Source of the DNA: Lindgomyces ingoldianus
Taxonomy: Eukaryota; Ascomycota; Dothideomycetes; Pleosporales; Lindgomycetaceae
Reading direction: 5' to 3'
Assembly (NCBI RefSeq): GCF_010093535.1
Contig: NW_022985244.1
Location: forward strand, 23,282 to 87,281
Length of the DNA stretch: 64,000 nucleotides
Shown piece after piece: positions 20,520-32,423 of the stretch. Below the pieces are notes generated by a model. That model saw nothing but the letters and a program-made list of their open reading frames with translations, ran no database searches and was not told where the DNA came from. The position numbers and the translations under genes are program-made. The number at the start of each line of letters is the position of its first letter. The first letter of the stretch is position 1.

Positions 20520-23500
20520 CTAGCAACTAACAACTCTGCGCAATAATAGAAAGAACAAGGAACAATTCCTATTATATAAACAACTTGCAAAGGACATAAG
20601 GATATTAGAGGCAACACTACAGAATAAGACTAGCCTAAAGTACTAGAATAACAAAATTAACATGTTAGAAGCTCTAACAAGCCTGCAGACTTAATTATAT
20701 GCAGGTTGTGTAATTGCTAATCTACGCATAATAACTTAGAAGAGTGCTACTTTTTTAAGTGCGTACATAAAGGATTTTAAAGGATAGACACTATAAGACT
20801 TCTTAGCACTTAGCTGCGCGTTTAAAAGGGAGCTTATATAAGTGCTAGAGGATAAAGGAATTACACTACAGCTAGGCACTAAAGGTACCTAAGCCTAGAA
20901 GCTATATAATATAGCACAAAAGAAAGCAATTGCACTAGAAAGGCTTTATACACAACCTTTATTACTATATAAGGCTCTGCATAGAAGCAGACTAAACATA
21001 ATGCTGCTATTAATACTAAATGTACTAGCATTACCTGCTCCTACACCTTAGCTAGCACTACACTGATCACTGTATAAACAATACATGCCACCCTACCTAA
21101 CGCCTGCTCCACACCCTTAATCGTACACACCACCGCCTGCAGTAGTGTATGCACCACTGATACCACCTGCACAATCCATACCACATCACAGCCTGTACAA
21201 ACTTCCACCCTAGAGGGAAACTGCTAAAGAAAAACTTCTAGTAGACAAGATTATATAATTCTAAAAAGCATAAAAAAAAAACAACAACTACATAGGTTAA
21301 CTATATAACATCCTTATAGATAAAATAAGGATCTTTATTAATCTATGTTAATAGCTAGATATTTAGGAAACTTAGTACACAGACATTTTTCTAAATATCC
21401 TAAAAGGTTAGGTAAATATGTACTATATGCACAACATAGGCCCTAGACATAACTAGAAGCATTTGTACAACACCTTAAGCAGTTACTTTAACACTAATGT
21501 AAACTATAGCTAGTACTAGATAGACTAGACAATAATAACTTTTATATAATGCTAATAAAAGAACTTTAATAAAAGTTTACATAAAGTCCTTAAAATAATA
21601 ATTAATAAGCTTACACTTGTATAAAGGGCACTAGGAATAGAATTTTAAAGAGATGTTCTACTGCACACTGCTGTTGTATAAGCCTATTAAGGACAACTAG
21701 AACTAGAACATGCTATGTTTACTATTAAGCCCTTATGCAAAGCCTTATTTAGCAACTTACAGGCATTACTTTAAGTTACTATAGACTAAAGGGTAAACTA
21801 ATACCTCTAGGAACTGCCTAATGCATACTACACAGACTGCTAATACAACTCTGCATAACAAGAGTTTGCACAATAAGAAGAAAGCTTCCCTTTACGCAGA
21901 AAAAAACAATATAGAAGACCTTTATTTAGGTTTAGGCTATAATTTAGAGACAACTGCACGTAGACAAAGAAGTGCTTTGTCTGCTATAAGAAAGAATGTT
22001 AGTTATTAAACTACTCTTATAATAACTATATATAAGTAAAGAACTAGTACATTGCCTTATATAAAGATTTTTATAATAAGACTTTATTATATAAAGCTAT
22101 TACTTTGTACATCTAAGACTTTAAAGGTTACTTTAAGGAAGAGAATAATTTACATAATATAAAAGAAATAAAATAAGAGAGTAAGGATGCTAAAAAAGCT
22201 ATTAACTACCTTACCTCTGCTGCCTATCTATACTATGCAACAGAAAAGGACATCTACAGCATTAAACCTAAGAAATATGCTAAGCAGTTTATCCTTAACA
22301 ACTAATACTATACAGTATACTAAGGTAAACTATAGAACATAGGCGTAGTAAAGATCTCTACTGTTAGCAAGTCCTAACTTAAGGCGTACATACAAAAAAA
22401 CTTATGTATAGAAATTAATTAGACACTTAGCTAAACAGATATTAGCTTTAAAGGCTAGACACTAAAGGGATTAATTAGTACTATACAAATCTAGAACCTA
22501 ATTAGTCTAGTTACATACTACATTCTAGAGACTCTAATACTATTCTTGCTATTACTAGCAGATGCTAACTAACTTAGGGCATACTTTAACAACATTTTAA
22601 ATGTTATTATACATAAAGATAAAACTATAGTACCTGTTATATAAAAATAAGGACACTTTTTTTTTAATGTTAGTAAGAAAGAATCTATGTCTTTCTTTAC
22701 TAAATTAGAACTCTACTGCCTCTACTGCTAATTTAGACACCTTTGCATAAAGAGACTCTAGAAAATGCTAACTAGCGCTAGCTACAACATTAATGCTGTA
22801 GTGCTAGAAAAGATTAAGAAGTTCTGCTACCTCTACTAACTATATAACTAGGCCCTGTAAAGATTTAAGTTTATAATTAAAGATAACACCTACTTTAACT
22901 ATAAAGTTATTATTAATGTTATATAAATTAATAATAGGGATGTTCTATATGTTATTAATATAGACACATTATTTTAGGCTGCTACATTTCTAAAATCTAT
23001 GTCTACACAAGATACCTAGGATGCACTGTGTAAATGCTAGATTAACACCTATTAAAGACTCTTAGACTACATTATGTATAACCTTAGTATAAACTTTGCT
23101 TTAGAAGATTTTTAAGCTTGTGCAAAGATTATAGGAGCTATATGTAGGCAGATGCCTATAGAAGCACATTAGGCAGTTAGAAAGGTTAAGCGTGCGCACG
23201 CACCTCTCTAATAAGTGTTTAACATCCTAAAGACTAAGCTAGGTGACTGTACAGATAATAAGGCTATCCTGCAGATAGCAGTTAAGGCTCTAAACAACAC
23301 AGCTAGCCTACACAGTCTAGTACCTACGCTGCTAGTCTTTAAGGCATACCTAAGAATTAACCTAGACTCTCTACTATTACTAGACATTATTACATAAGCA
23401 AGCGCTGTACAAAAGGTAATAAAAATACTTTAAAAGGACTGTGTAAAAGTAAACATTAATTATGTAATTAACACCTGTAATAGCCCTATAACATATAAAG

Positions 23501-25560
23501 TTCTTAACCTCCCCCTTAGCTTAGAGATTATAGCATAGAGAGAGAAGAAAGGCTAGACTAGCCTGTACAAGATTAAGAGCATTAAAGAGAGAGACATTAT
23601 TATTAAAAGGAAAAATAGCCTACTAAAGCTCTAATGTACGCAGGTTAAACTATACTATAAAGAAAAGAAGAAAGACAACTTACTTGCAATAAATAACCTA
23701 GATAAACTAATCTCTGTATAAAGGGATCCTCTAAAGAAGAGAAAGAGAGGACAGCTTTATAAGAATATTGTAAAGGCAGAACTAAAGCCTACTATAGACT
23801 AAGCCCCTTAGGATAGCAATGCCGCACTAGTGCAAAGGGAAGATATAGATACTAGGAGAAGTAAAAGGCAAAGAAAACCTGCATAAAGCCTAGACTAGGT
23901 ATTCCTAACCTAGAAGAAGAAGGATAATTAGGCCTTATCTATTAAGCTCTATATAGATAGTGTGATTACTACACCTAGAGAACTATTTAAAGAATTAGAC
24001 TATATAGAGATAGACACTCTAATTACTAATAGCACTTTTAAGGTTATAGCGTACAACTTAATAAAGCACAAAGGTTAGATTTTTAACCTCTGCCTTATAT
24101 AAGAAGTAAAAGGCAAAATAACTTAACTATATAAGAAATCCTGCCTAGTGTTTGCTAGCTACTTAGACAAAGAGAAGAGAGAAATTCTTACCTAGTTACT
24201 AACTATCTAGAGAATAAGCTAGAGACTACTTCTAGCTATAAGAGCAAGCCTAAAAGCTATGTATAAAATGCATTTTAAACTGCGTAATATTACATAAGCA
24301 TACATTTAATTAATAGATAAGCTAATGCGCACGCTGTACATAAAGCTACTAAAGAAGATGCGCTAGAGCTTTTTACTAAATACAATACTCTAGGTTGTAC
24401 AACCCTTGTATAGAGCTGCTAAATTAGGACTGTATTAGTTTAAGACATATTATAACTACTATAAAGAAAAGCTGCGCATGCACATCTTTTTATATAACCC
24501 CTACCTTTTAATTACTAATAAAGGAGAGCACACCTTTAGTATTACTAGCCTATAGATAGATAACACTTTAAGCATTATAACAAAAGATTTTGCGTAAAGA
24601 GAAGAGAAGAAACTATAGAAAGTAAAGTTTTGCGTAAAAGGCAAAACTATTCTAGTAGAGAAGCAGCCTATTAAGTTTAACAATAGAAGGATTAAGCTTA
24701 CACATAACATAGTAGTTTTTACTTAGAAGAGATAAGTAAGCTACCTTTATATAATTAACCTAAAGGATAAGAATGCTGCACAACAATATGTTAAGCAACA
24801 TATAAAAGGGGCATACATTGCATCTATGTGTTAACTAAAGGCAGCATTTAACCTCTTTATTACTGCACAAACTACAGACCTTTTGCATAATAACATTAAC
24901 ACACTTAACATATAAATTTAATAGTAGATAGATAACAGTAAGCGCAGTCTTACCTTCTTACTATTATAGCTTAATTATGCAAAGCTGTTTATCTTTATAA
25001 ATAGATTATTTGCTAATAATAAGGACCTTAGCTTACAGCTAGGATTTTTAATTGTATTAGGTAATAAAGACTGTATAGAGCAAAGTAACTACTTTAAAAT
25101 ACTAGGCAACATTATACACTAGAATTCTACTAAGTGTAAAAGAGTAACTAGGAGTGTCCTTGCTAGTAAACTATATAGAATAGTTAGAGAGTTTAATAAT
25201 GTAATTACACTTAGTACAACTTTATAGTAAATTATATAAACGCTTAAACTACTACTAATCTTAGTAGTAATCTGCATAGATTTAAGGTCTCTATATAATT
25301 GCCTTATTAAGCTAGGCACTACTAGTAAAAAGTAACTTATAATTAACATTATATTACTCTGCAAATTGTATAAAAAGAGAGAAATTACTAAGATTAGGTA
25401 GATTAATAGTAAAGACAACTTAGTAGATGTATGTATAAAAAAAACACTAAACTAAGCTCTTTAATTATTAGTCCTAACTAACTGCCTCTCTGTCTAGATA
25501 GAAGCATCTGTGGACTAGCTAGACCCTGTGCGTAAAGATGCCCTAGACTAACTAGACTAA
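20520..25560 (+). pseudogene. Gag-pol polyprotein of C (copia type), inactivated
   Basis: Gag has a Pro-rich stretch at 21060-21230 and a zinc motif C-F-V-C-Y-K-K-E-C at 21973-21999. Integrase lies at about 22700-23400: HHCC region near 22730-22850 and a 60-codon uninterrupted piece (MFNILKTKLGDC..., 23215-23397) ending in the LVPTLLVF-type segment common in ascomycete copia integrases. Reverse transcriptase is at about 23990-24720 and RNase H at 25020-25500 (NCLIKLGT ... KDNLVDVCIKK). Stops are TAA/TAG. The 60-codon frame is a fragment of integrase, not an independent gene. Confidence 0.9.
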
Positions 25561-25719
25561 CAACACCTTTATATAAGGCCTATCTTTTTTATTTTTTTTA
25601 TTATACGCACTTATTTTTTTTATTATAAAATTAGAAGAGAAGGATATGTAAGAAAGACAGTCTATTTGTCTAGTATATAGAAAAAGAAAAGCCACCACCC
25701 CTTACATATAGTAGTTATA

Positions 25720-26204
25720 ATGCAGACCACAGCTCTGCTATACGCATAAGGTGTAGGCATTAGCCTAGAAGTTAGCTAACACATAACACTTAACAAAAAA
25801 AGAGGCACTAGTAGTGCTGCTGCAACAACAAGCACATAGAGTTACTAGGACCTAACTGCAACTCTAGACTAGAACTGCATAGAAGTACCCCTTACAACGC
25901 ACAACTTTTACTGCCTACAGCTGCAGATTAGTGCTAGCAGGCAAGACAACATTAATATTATAAAATAGCAAAGCTGCTACATGCTACTTCTTAGCCTATC
26001 TATAATTAGCATTTTGTATAAAAAGGAAGCAGAAGAGCTAAAAGATTTATATGTTTATGCTAAGACGCTAAATAAACTGCTAATTAGCAGCAGAACTAGT
26101 TAGAAGAGTAACACAGATACGCCCTAGGCTGCTAGACTGCACAAGGACGTCAAAGACGCCCGCACTAACAGCGCTGGAGGTAGAGGAGGAAGGCTAGAGA
26201 GACA

Positions 26205-26225
<21 letters not shown>
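25720..26225 (+). pseudogene. Extra reading frame of C downstream of RNase H
   Basis: A frame from ATG 25720 (MQTTALLYA) reads ~165 codons with eight stops, all TAA or TAG (25747, 25777, 25837, 25846, 25870, 25966, 26101, 26125), as expected if RIP hit Gln or Trp codons. Between stops the composition is protein-like: a Ser/Ala/Thr stretch near 25810, a hydrophobic segment MLLLSLSIISILY at 25981, then a charged stretch KKEAEELKDLY. The frame runs into a CT/GT microsatellite at 26204. E1 and E2 lack the segment. No family recognised; it could be an envelope-like or captured host ORF, or chance. Confidence 0.45.

Positions 26226-26264
<39 letters not shown>
26204..26264 (+). repeat. (TC)n(TG)n microsatellite
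   Basis: About nine TC followed by about twenty TG dinucleotides inside the C-specific segment. A minus-strand frame across it (His-Thr and Glu-Arg runs) is an artefact. Confidence 0.98.
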
Positions 26265-26267
<3 letters not shown>

Positions 26268-26712
26268 GCGGGAGTATCTGTCACTGTTAGCACTATACAA
26301 AAAAAGAAAAGAGCTAGGGAATAGTACAGTAGGGCTTAGAGAGTAAAGGATAAAGAAGAGAAGGTAAAGAAGAAGGGGAGACCTTATTATATACACCTCT
26401 CTACGCACCTGCCTACGCAAAGATCCCACACTATTCTGGCATAAAACCCTGCACAAAACAGTTTGTACACTGCTAAATTACTTATAAGGCAAGCACACAA
26501 AGGCTAGATAATAATAGCCTAAAATGCTCTACACTATTTATAAAGCTATCTACATAGCGCAACTAGCCTATCTTAACATACAGCATTACTAAGGCAAGTC
26601 CTAATAAATAGGGTGGAGTAAAGGCAGAATGTAATTAGATAGACTTACACAGACAGAAGGGAGGTAACGCGTATAGAAGGCAACTTTTTAGACAAAAAGA
26701 AAAAGTTACTAG

Positions 26713-26992
26713 TGTCTGTACGCAGCAGCAGCGTTATAGTCTAGATACAAGCGATTGCGCACAAGCAGGACTACGTATCTCTGTCACATAATGCTTGTGC
26801 GTAAACCTCTGTGCGTGAACATTTAGATATCCCCCTTTTTCTCTGTACAGAGGAAAGACAAGAGCAATAGAACTAGAAACATATTGCCCTTACCTTACCT
26901 ACCTTGTATGCTGTGCACACTGTACACTACTCTTACTCTTGCTACTTAAGTGCTCATACTATAAGCAGCTAGCTGTCGGAGCCTATTCAACA
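26713..26992 (+). repeat. 3' LTR of C
   Basis: 280 bp. Preceded by a purine-rich stretch (ACAAAAAGAAAAAG, 26694-26707), a possible polypurine tract. The last ~30 bp (GTCGGAGCCTATTCAACA) are unmutated. Confidence 0.95.
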
Positions 26993-26997
26993 CTTAC

Positions 26998-28777
26998 CTT
27001 TTTTATAAAACTTTGCCTTTTATAGTTTTTTTTTTCTTTTTATGTAAAATCTTTTATTATAATGCTTAAAGTGTTATTTATTTATAGGCTAGTAATACTA
27101 AAAGTGTGCTCTCTTTTATTAGTAATTAAGAAGTAGGAGTTATATAAAAAGATATGTATACGCAGCTTTTTTTTATAGTAGTTATAGTATGTTTTAAACT
27201 AATATAGTCTTAATTTAGCAGCTCTATATAAGGGTTGTACAACCTAGAGTATTATATTTAGTAGAAAGCTCTAGCGCATCTTCTTTAGTAGCTTTGTGTA
27301 TAGTGTGCGCATAAGCTTATCTGTTAATTAGATATATACTTATATAATATTACATAGTTTAAAATGCATTTTGTACATAGCTCTTAAGCTTACTTTTATA
27401 GCTAAAAGTAGTCTTTAGCTTATTTTCTAAATAGTTAGTAACTAAGTAAAAATTTCTCTTTTTTTTTTATTTAAGTAGCTAGTAAACACTAGGTAGAATT
27501 TTTTATATAGTTAAGTTGTTTTACTTTTTACTTTTTATATAAAGTAAAAGTTAAAAATCTAACTTTTATACTTTATTAAGTTATACACTATAACTTTAAA
27601 AGTGCTATTAGTAATTAAAGTATTTATCTTTATATAGTTTAATTTTTTAAATAGTTTTTTAAGTGTAGTAATTACACTATCTATATAAAGCTTAATAGAT
27701 AAGGCCTAATTATCTTTTTTTTTCTAGGTTAGAAATACCTAGTCTAGACTTTATGCAGGTTTTCTTTACTTTTTACTTTTTTTAGTATCTATATCTTTTT
27801 TTTACACTAGTATAGCATTGCTATTCTAAGAGGCTTAGTCTGTAGTAGGCTTTAGTTCTGCCTTTATAATATTTTTATAAAGCTGTTTTTTTTTCTTCTT
27901 CTTTAAAAAATCTTTTTATATAAAGATTAGTTTATCTAAGTTATTTATTATAAGTAAGTTGTTTTTTTTTTTTTATAGTATAGTTTAACTTGCGTATATT
28001 AGAGCTTTAGTAGGCTATTTTTTTTTAATAATAATGTTTCTTTTTTTAATGCTTTTAATCTTATATAGGCTAGTTTAGCTTTTCTTTTCTCTCTATGCTA
28101 TAATCTTTAAGCTAAGGGGGAGGTTAAGAACTTTATGTGTTATAAGGCTATTATAAGTATTAATTATATAATTAATGTTTACTTTTATATAGTCTTTTTA
28201 AAGTATTTTTATTACTTTTTATATAGCGCTTACTTATGTAATAATGTCTAGTAATAGTAGAGAGTCTAAGTTAATTCTTAGGTATGCTTTAAAGACTAGC
28301 AGCGTGGGTACTAGACTGTGCAGGCTAGCTGTGTTGTTTAGAGCCTTAACTGCTATCTGTAGGATAGCCTTATTATCTGTACAGTTACCTAGCTTAGTCT
28401 TTAGGATGTTAAACACTTATTAAAGAGGTGCGTACGCGCGCTTAACCTTTCTAACTGCCTAATGTGCTTTTATAGGCATCTGCCTACATGTAGCTCCTAT
28501 AATCTTTGCATAAGCTTAAAAATCCTTTAAAGTAAAGTTTATACTAAAGTTATACATAATGTAGTCTAAAGGTCCTTAATAAGTGTTAATCTAGCATTTG
28601 CATAGTGCATTCTAGGTATCTTGTGTAGACATAGATTTTAAGAATGTAGCAGCCTAAAATAATATGTTTATATTAATAATATATAAGACATTTTTATTAT
28701 TAATTTGTATAATATTAATAATAACTTTATAGTTAAAGTAGGTGTTATCTTTAATTATAAACTTAAATTTTTATAGA
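26998..28777 (-). pseudogene. E1 pol middle: integrase and start of RT
   Basis: Minus-strand copia coding relic continuing from 19635 across C. Codons 28416-28234 give the same uninterrupted 60-residue integrase piece as C (MFNILKTKLGNC...), differing at one residue. RT follows towards 27000. It is cut at 28777 by E2 within the integrase domain. Confidence 0.85.
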
Positions 28778-28782
28778 GCCTA

Positions 28783-29048
28783 TGTTAAATAGACTCTCTG
28801 CTAGCTAGCACTTAGTGTTAGCAAATGCGTACAAGACAGAGAGGTTTGCACAGTGTAAACATTGCACAGGGGTGTTAGGTAACTAGTGTTAATTACTTCT
28901 TATTTTTCCTTTATATAGAGGAAAAGGGGGATATCTAGATGTTCACGCATAGAGGTTTGCGCACAAGCATTATGTGACATAGATACGTGATCCTGCTTGT
29001 GCGTGATTGCTTGTATCTAGGCTGCAACGCTGCTACTGTGTACAGACA
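28783..29048 (-). repeat. 3' LTR of E2
   Basis: TGTTAAATAGACTC ... GTGTACAGACA. The half nearest 29048 matches E1/C LTRs; the half nearest 28783 does not. Confidence 0.9.
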
Positions 29049-29834
29049 CTAGCAACTTTTCTTTTTATCTAAAAAGTTACCTTCTGTACATGTTACCTTT
29101 TTTTTGTTTATGTAGGTTTATCTAATTATGTTTTACTTTTACTTTACCCTATTTATTAAAACTTGCCTTAGTAATGCTGTGCGTTAGAATAGGCTAGTTA
29201 TACTATATAAATAGCTTTTTTTTTCTTTATCCTTTACTTTCTAAGCTTTGCTATATAATCCCCTAGCTCTTTTCTCTTTTTATATAGTGCTAACAGTAAC
29301 AGATCCTTATAATAAAAAAGATAAGTGTGTATAATACAAAAAAAATAAATAAAGAGAAATAGGCCTTATATAAAAGCATTATTAGTTTAGTTAGTCTAAG
29401 GCATCTTTGCGCACAGGATCTAGCTAGTCTATAGATGCTTCTATCTAAATAGAGAGGTAGTTAGTTAGAACTAATAATTAAAAAGCTTAGTTTAGTGTTT
29501 TCTTTATATATATATTTACTAAATTATTTTTACTATTAATCTACTTTATTTTAGTAATTTCTCTTTTTTTATATAATTTATAGAGTAATATAATGTTAAT
29601 TATAAGTTACTTTTTACTAGTAGTGCCTAGCTTAATAAGGTAATTATATAAAAACTTTAAATTTATATAAATTACTACTAGAATTAGTAGTAGTTTAAGC
29701 ATTTATATAATTTACTATAAAGTTATACTAAAAGTAATTATATTATTAAACTATTTAACTATTTTATATAGTTTACTAGTAAAAACACTCTTAGTTACTC
29801 TTTTACACTTAGTAAAATTCTAGTATATAATATT
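29049..29834 (-). pseudogene. E2 pol 3' end: RNase H
   Basis: Aligns with 18392-19160 of E1 throughout (same tail and RNase H region), ending at the run of N. RIP stops throughout. Confidence 0.75.
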
Positions 29835-30304
29835 NNNNNNNNNNNNNNNNNNNNNNNNNNNNNNNNNNNNNNNNNNNNNNNNNNNNNNNNNNNNNNNNNN
29901 NNNNNNNNNNNNNNNNNNNNNNNNNNNNNNNNNNNNNNNNNNNNNNNNNNNNNNNNNNNNNNNNNNNNNNNNNNNNNNNNNNNNNNNNNNNNNNNNNNNN
30001 NNNNNNNNNNNNNNNNNNNNNNNNNNNNNNNNNNNNNNNNNNNNNNNNNNNNNNNNNNNNNNNNNNNNNNNNNNNNNNNNNNNNNNNNNNNNNNNNNNNN
30101 NNNNNNNNNNNNNNNNNNNNNNNNNNNNNNNNNNNNNNNNNNNNNNNNNNNNNNNNNNNNNNNNNNNNNNNNNNNNNNNNNNNNNNNNNNNNNNNNNNNN
30201 NNNNNNNNNNNNNNNNNNNNNNNNNNNNNNNNNNNNNNNNNNNNNNNNNNNNNNNNNNNNNNNNNNNNNNNNNNNNNNNNNNNNNNNNNNNNNNNNNNNN
30301 NNNN
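29835..30304. other. Assembly gap, 470 N
   Basis: Unsequenced. By comparison with E1 and with M copy 1 it should hold ~370 bp of E2 (equivalent to 19160-19530) and the end of M copy 2, more than 470 bp in total. The gap size is therefore probably nominal. Confidence 1.
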
Positions 30305-30400
30305 TCAGCCGCATCGGTGTGTCGAGGATTGGCAGTTGCTCGCACACCTGAGTTGCTCACTTTTGCCAAGACCACACCACAACAAACTTTATTATGGCCC

Positions 30401-30825
30401 TGTCAGATATGCGCACCTACTGTCAAGACAGGAGGAACGCTGGACGAAAGCTGCTACATAGTACGAGCAATAAGCTCGAACAGTATGTTGCTGCAAATTG
30501 CTGCAAGTTGCAGCATTTTGCAACAAATTGCAGCATTTTGCAGCAAATTGCAGCATTTTGCAACATTTTGCAACAAATTGCAGCATGTTGCAGCATTTTG
30601 CAACAAATTGCAGCAAATTGCAGCATATTGCAGCATGTTGCAAGCTGGTCGCGCATAGGGCTAGTGCGCGAGGGACTCGGACCGGAAAAAACAAAAGCCG
30701 AGGAACACGAGCAGAGCAGAAAAAGAATCAAATAATTAATAGTTACAATCAATCATCATCCCATACATTATATCCAAACCCATCATTCATCTCAGGAAGC
30801 CCAGAAACAGTGCTTCAATCTGACA
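30401..30825 (+). mobile_element. Element J, copy 2
   Basis: 425 bp, ends TGTCAGATATGCGC ... CAATCTGACA. Flanks are GGCCC (30396-30400) and GGCCT (30826-30830), a TSD with one difference. The undisturbed site is in M copy 1 near 16605. A decamer array lies at 30485-30640. It is hardly RIP-mutated. Overlapping open frames of up to 124 codons come from the array. TG...CA ends suggest a solo LTR, but no full-length relative is in the window. Confidence 0.8.
30485..30640 (+). repeat. TGCA-rich decamer array in J, copy 2
   Basis: About fifteen ~10-bp units of the forms GCAAATTGCA, GCATTTTGCA and GCATGTTGCA. It keeps all six frames partly open. Confidence 0.9.
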
Positions 30826-30830
30826 GGCCT

Positions 30831-31721
30831 ATAACAACCCACTCTAGCACTATAGAGTACAGTACAGCCTAGAATATTATTTAGATACTACTTCTACTTC
30901 TTGCTTACACGTTTGCGCGTTATGCCTAGTCTAATTGCACTGTCCACAGCGCCTTTAGGATTGCTTATCTACTTTAGCTTACACCTGCTTCTTTGCCTTT
31001 TTCATATCACTGCGCGCCCTAAACTTATTTTAAGCTGTTAAGCGCAGGCCTTTCTAAATGTAGCTGCCTTATTAGCTGCCTAAAGCTTAGTAATTTCTTA
31101 TTACGCTAACACTAGCTTATGTGCAATTACTGCTACCCTTTGTAAGGCTTTTTTTCTAGAGGCATTACCTCCCTAGAACCCTCTCTATACGTAGAGCTAC
31201 TTGCAACACAACTAATATCTACTAGAGATTGTTGCCTGCTGCTGTAATCTACTGTAGTTTGCTGCAATTTGCTGTAGTTTGCTGTAGTTTGCTGCAATTT
31301 GCTGTAGTTTGCTGTAGTTTGCTGCAATTTGCTGCAATTTGCTGTAGTTTACTGTAGTTTGCTGCAATTTGCTGTAGTTTGCTGCAATTTGCTGTAGTTT
31401 ACTACAATTTGCTATAGTTTGCCGCAATTTGCTGTAGTTTGCTGCAATTTACTGCAATTTACCTTATGTATTTCCTAACGCTGCTAGGTAATCTCTTACT
31501 AACACCTCTAGGCATTAGCCTATTATATTTAAACAGCAGTTAAAGAAGCTAAACTAGTAGTTATGTAAGCAAAACAGCTTGTTAAGGTATTACATATACT
31601 ACATTAATGCTTGCCTTAATAGAGAGGCAGAGGCAGAGGCAGAGGCAGAAGCAGCGCTAGAGCTCCCTAGCACTCTAAGAAATTCCTGCAGAGGCAACAA
31701 ACTATGCAAGCTGCAGCTCTA
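30831..31721 (-). repeat. Region Y, copy 2, with decamer array
   Basis: Inverse of 7770-8550, much less mutated. About 31235-31470 is the decamer array (GCTGCAATTT and GCTGTAGTTT units). 31622-31650 is a short GAGGCA repeat. Y continues beyond gypsy A at 39400-39772. Noncoding. Confidence 0.75.
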
Positions 31722-32308
31722 TGTTACAATCCTTGCTTCGGGAAGCACTCGGGTCTGAGGGTATTCCTAGGGGGTGAGTAGGACGGGTGGAAGGGGCTAA
31801 TCCGGTAGGGTGTACAGTCCTACGTACAGGCTATTAGGCTAATAGAGGAAGGGAGAGTGACCGGATCGTGGTTTGCCCTATGTGCGGCAGTAGGGAGGCC
31901 GGGGTCAAACAGTCCTTGTGGGACAGGGTTAGAGGTATATATAGTGCAAGATATATAAATAGTATTACAGCTCTTTAGAAAGCTAAATGCTACTTAGTCT
32001 ATATAATAAATAAACTAAACATTAAACACACCTCCTAAAGGTTGTTTAAGGTGGGAACTATATACATGTGCTGGGGCGCTAAGAGGAGTTAGCGGGAGCT
32101 TAGGGGAGCCTGCTAAGAGGGGCTCCCTTAAGCTCCCTCTAGCTCCCTAGGCTTATCTTCCTATTAGACAACGCATTCTTCCACAATCTCAGGCATGTGC
32201 GCGGCCTCTGTGTCCTCCGACTGGTCTCTAAGCGAGCTCTGTCTCAACTCAGCTAGATTGTGGAGCACTGCTGGTGGAGTTACGCTAGTCTAACCATAGA
32301 CTGTAACA
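31722..32308 (-). repeat. 3' LTR of A
   Basis: TGTTACAATCCTTGCTTCGG ... GACTGTAACA. GC-rich with few transitions. Same family as the solo LTR at 7028-7619. Confidence 0.95.
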
Positions 32309-32423
32309 CGCTGCCCCTTCTTCCTAGCGGCGTCCTTGCTGCTCTGCTTATACAACTGTGTTAGCAAGAGCTTGTTTATAAGGTGTGCGTCTTTCTGCTA
32401 GAAAGCGTCCTTAACACTTATTC

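Larger units (their letters stand above)
19641..26992 (+). mobile_element. Ty1/copia element C, full-length, inserted in E1
   Basis: LTRs of 280 bp at 19641-19920 and 26713-26992, TSD CTTAC (19636-19640 and 26993-26997). The corresponding empty site is in E2 near 40115. Internal order on the + strand is leader repeats, gag with a CFVC zinc knuckle, integrase, reverse transcriptase, RNase H, then an extra reading frame. Integrase before RT defines copia. It sits in an element of its own family in opposite orientation. Confidence 0.95.

Noticed and set aside
23215..23397. 60-codon frame taken as a small gene (also 28234-28416 on -)
   Set aside because: It is a stretch of copia integrase that happens to have no RIP stop.
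26124..26456. Minus-strand 110-codon frame with His-Thr and Glu-Arg runs
   Set aside because: Runs through the TC/TG microsatellite, opposite to the plausible C frame.
29809..30375. Long frames of unknown residues
   Set aside because: They consist of the assembly gap.
30317..30872. Frames up to 124 codons on both strands
   Set aside because: Same decamer-array artefact inside element J.
31133..31427. Minus-strand frames of 64 and 71 codons (QQTTANYSKL-type repeats)
   Set aside because: Direct translation of the Y decamer array; the inverse, mutated copy at 8030-8190 is not open.
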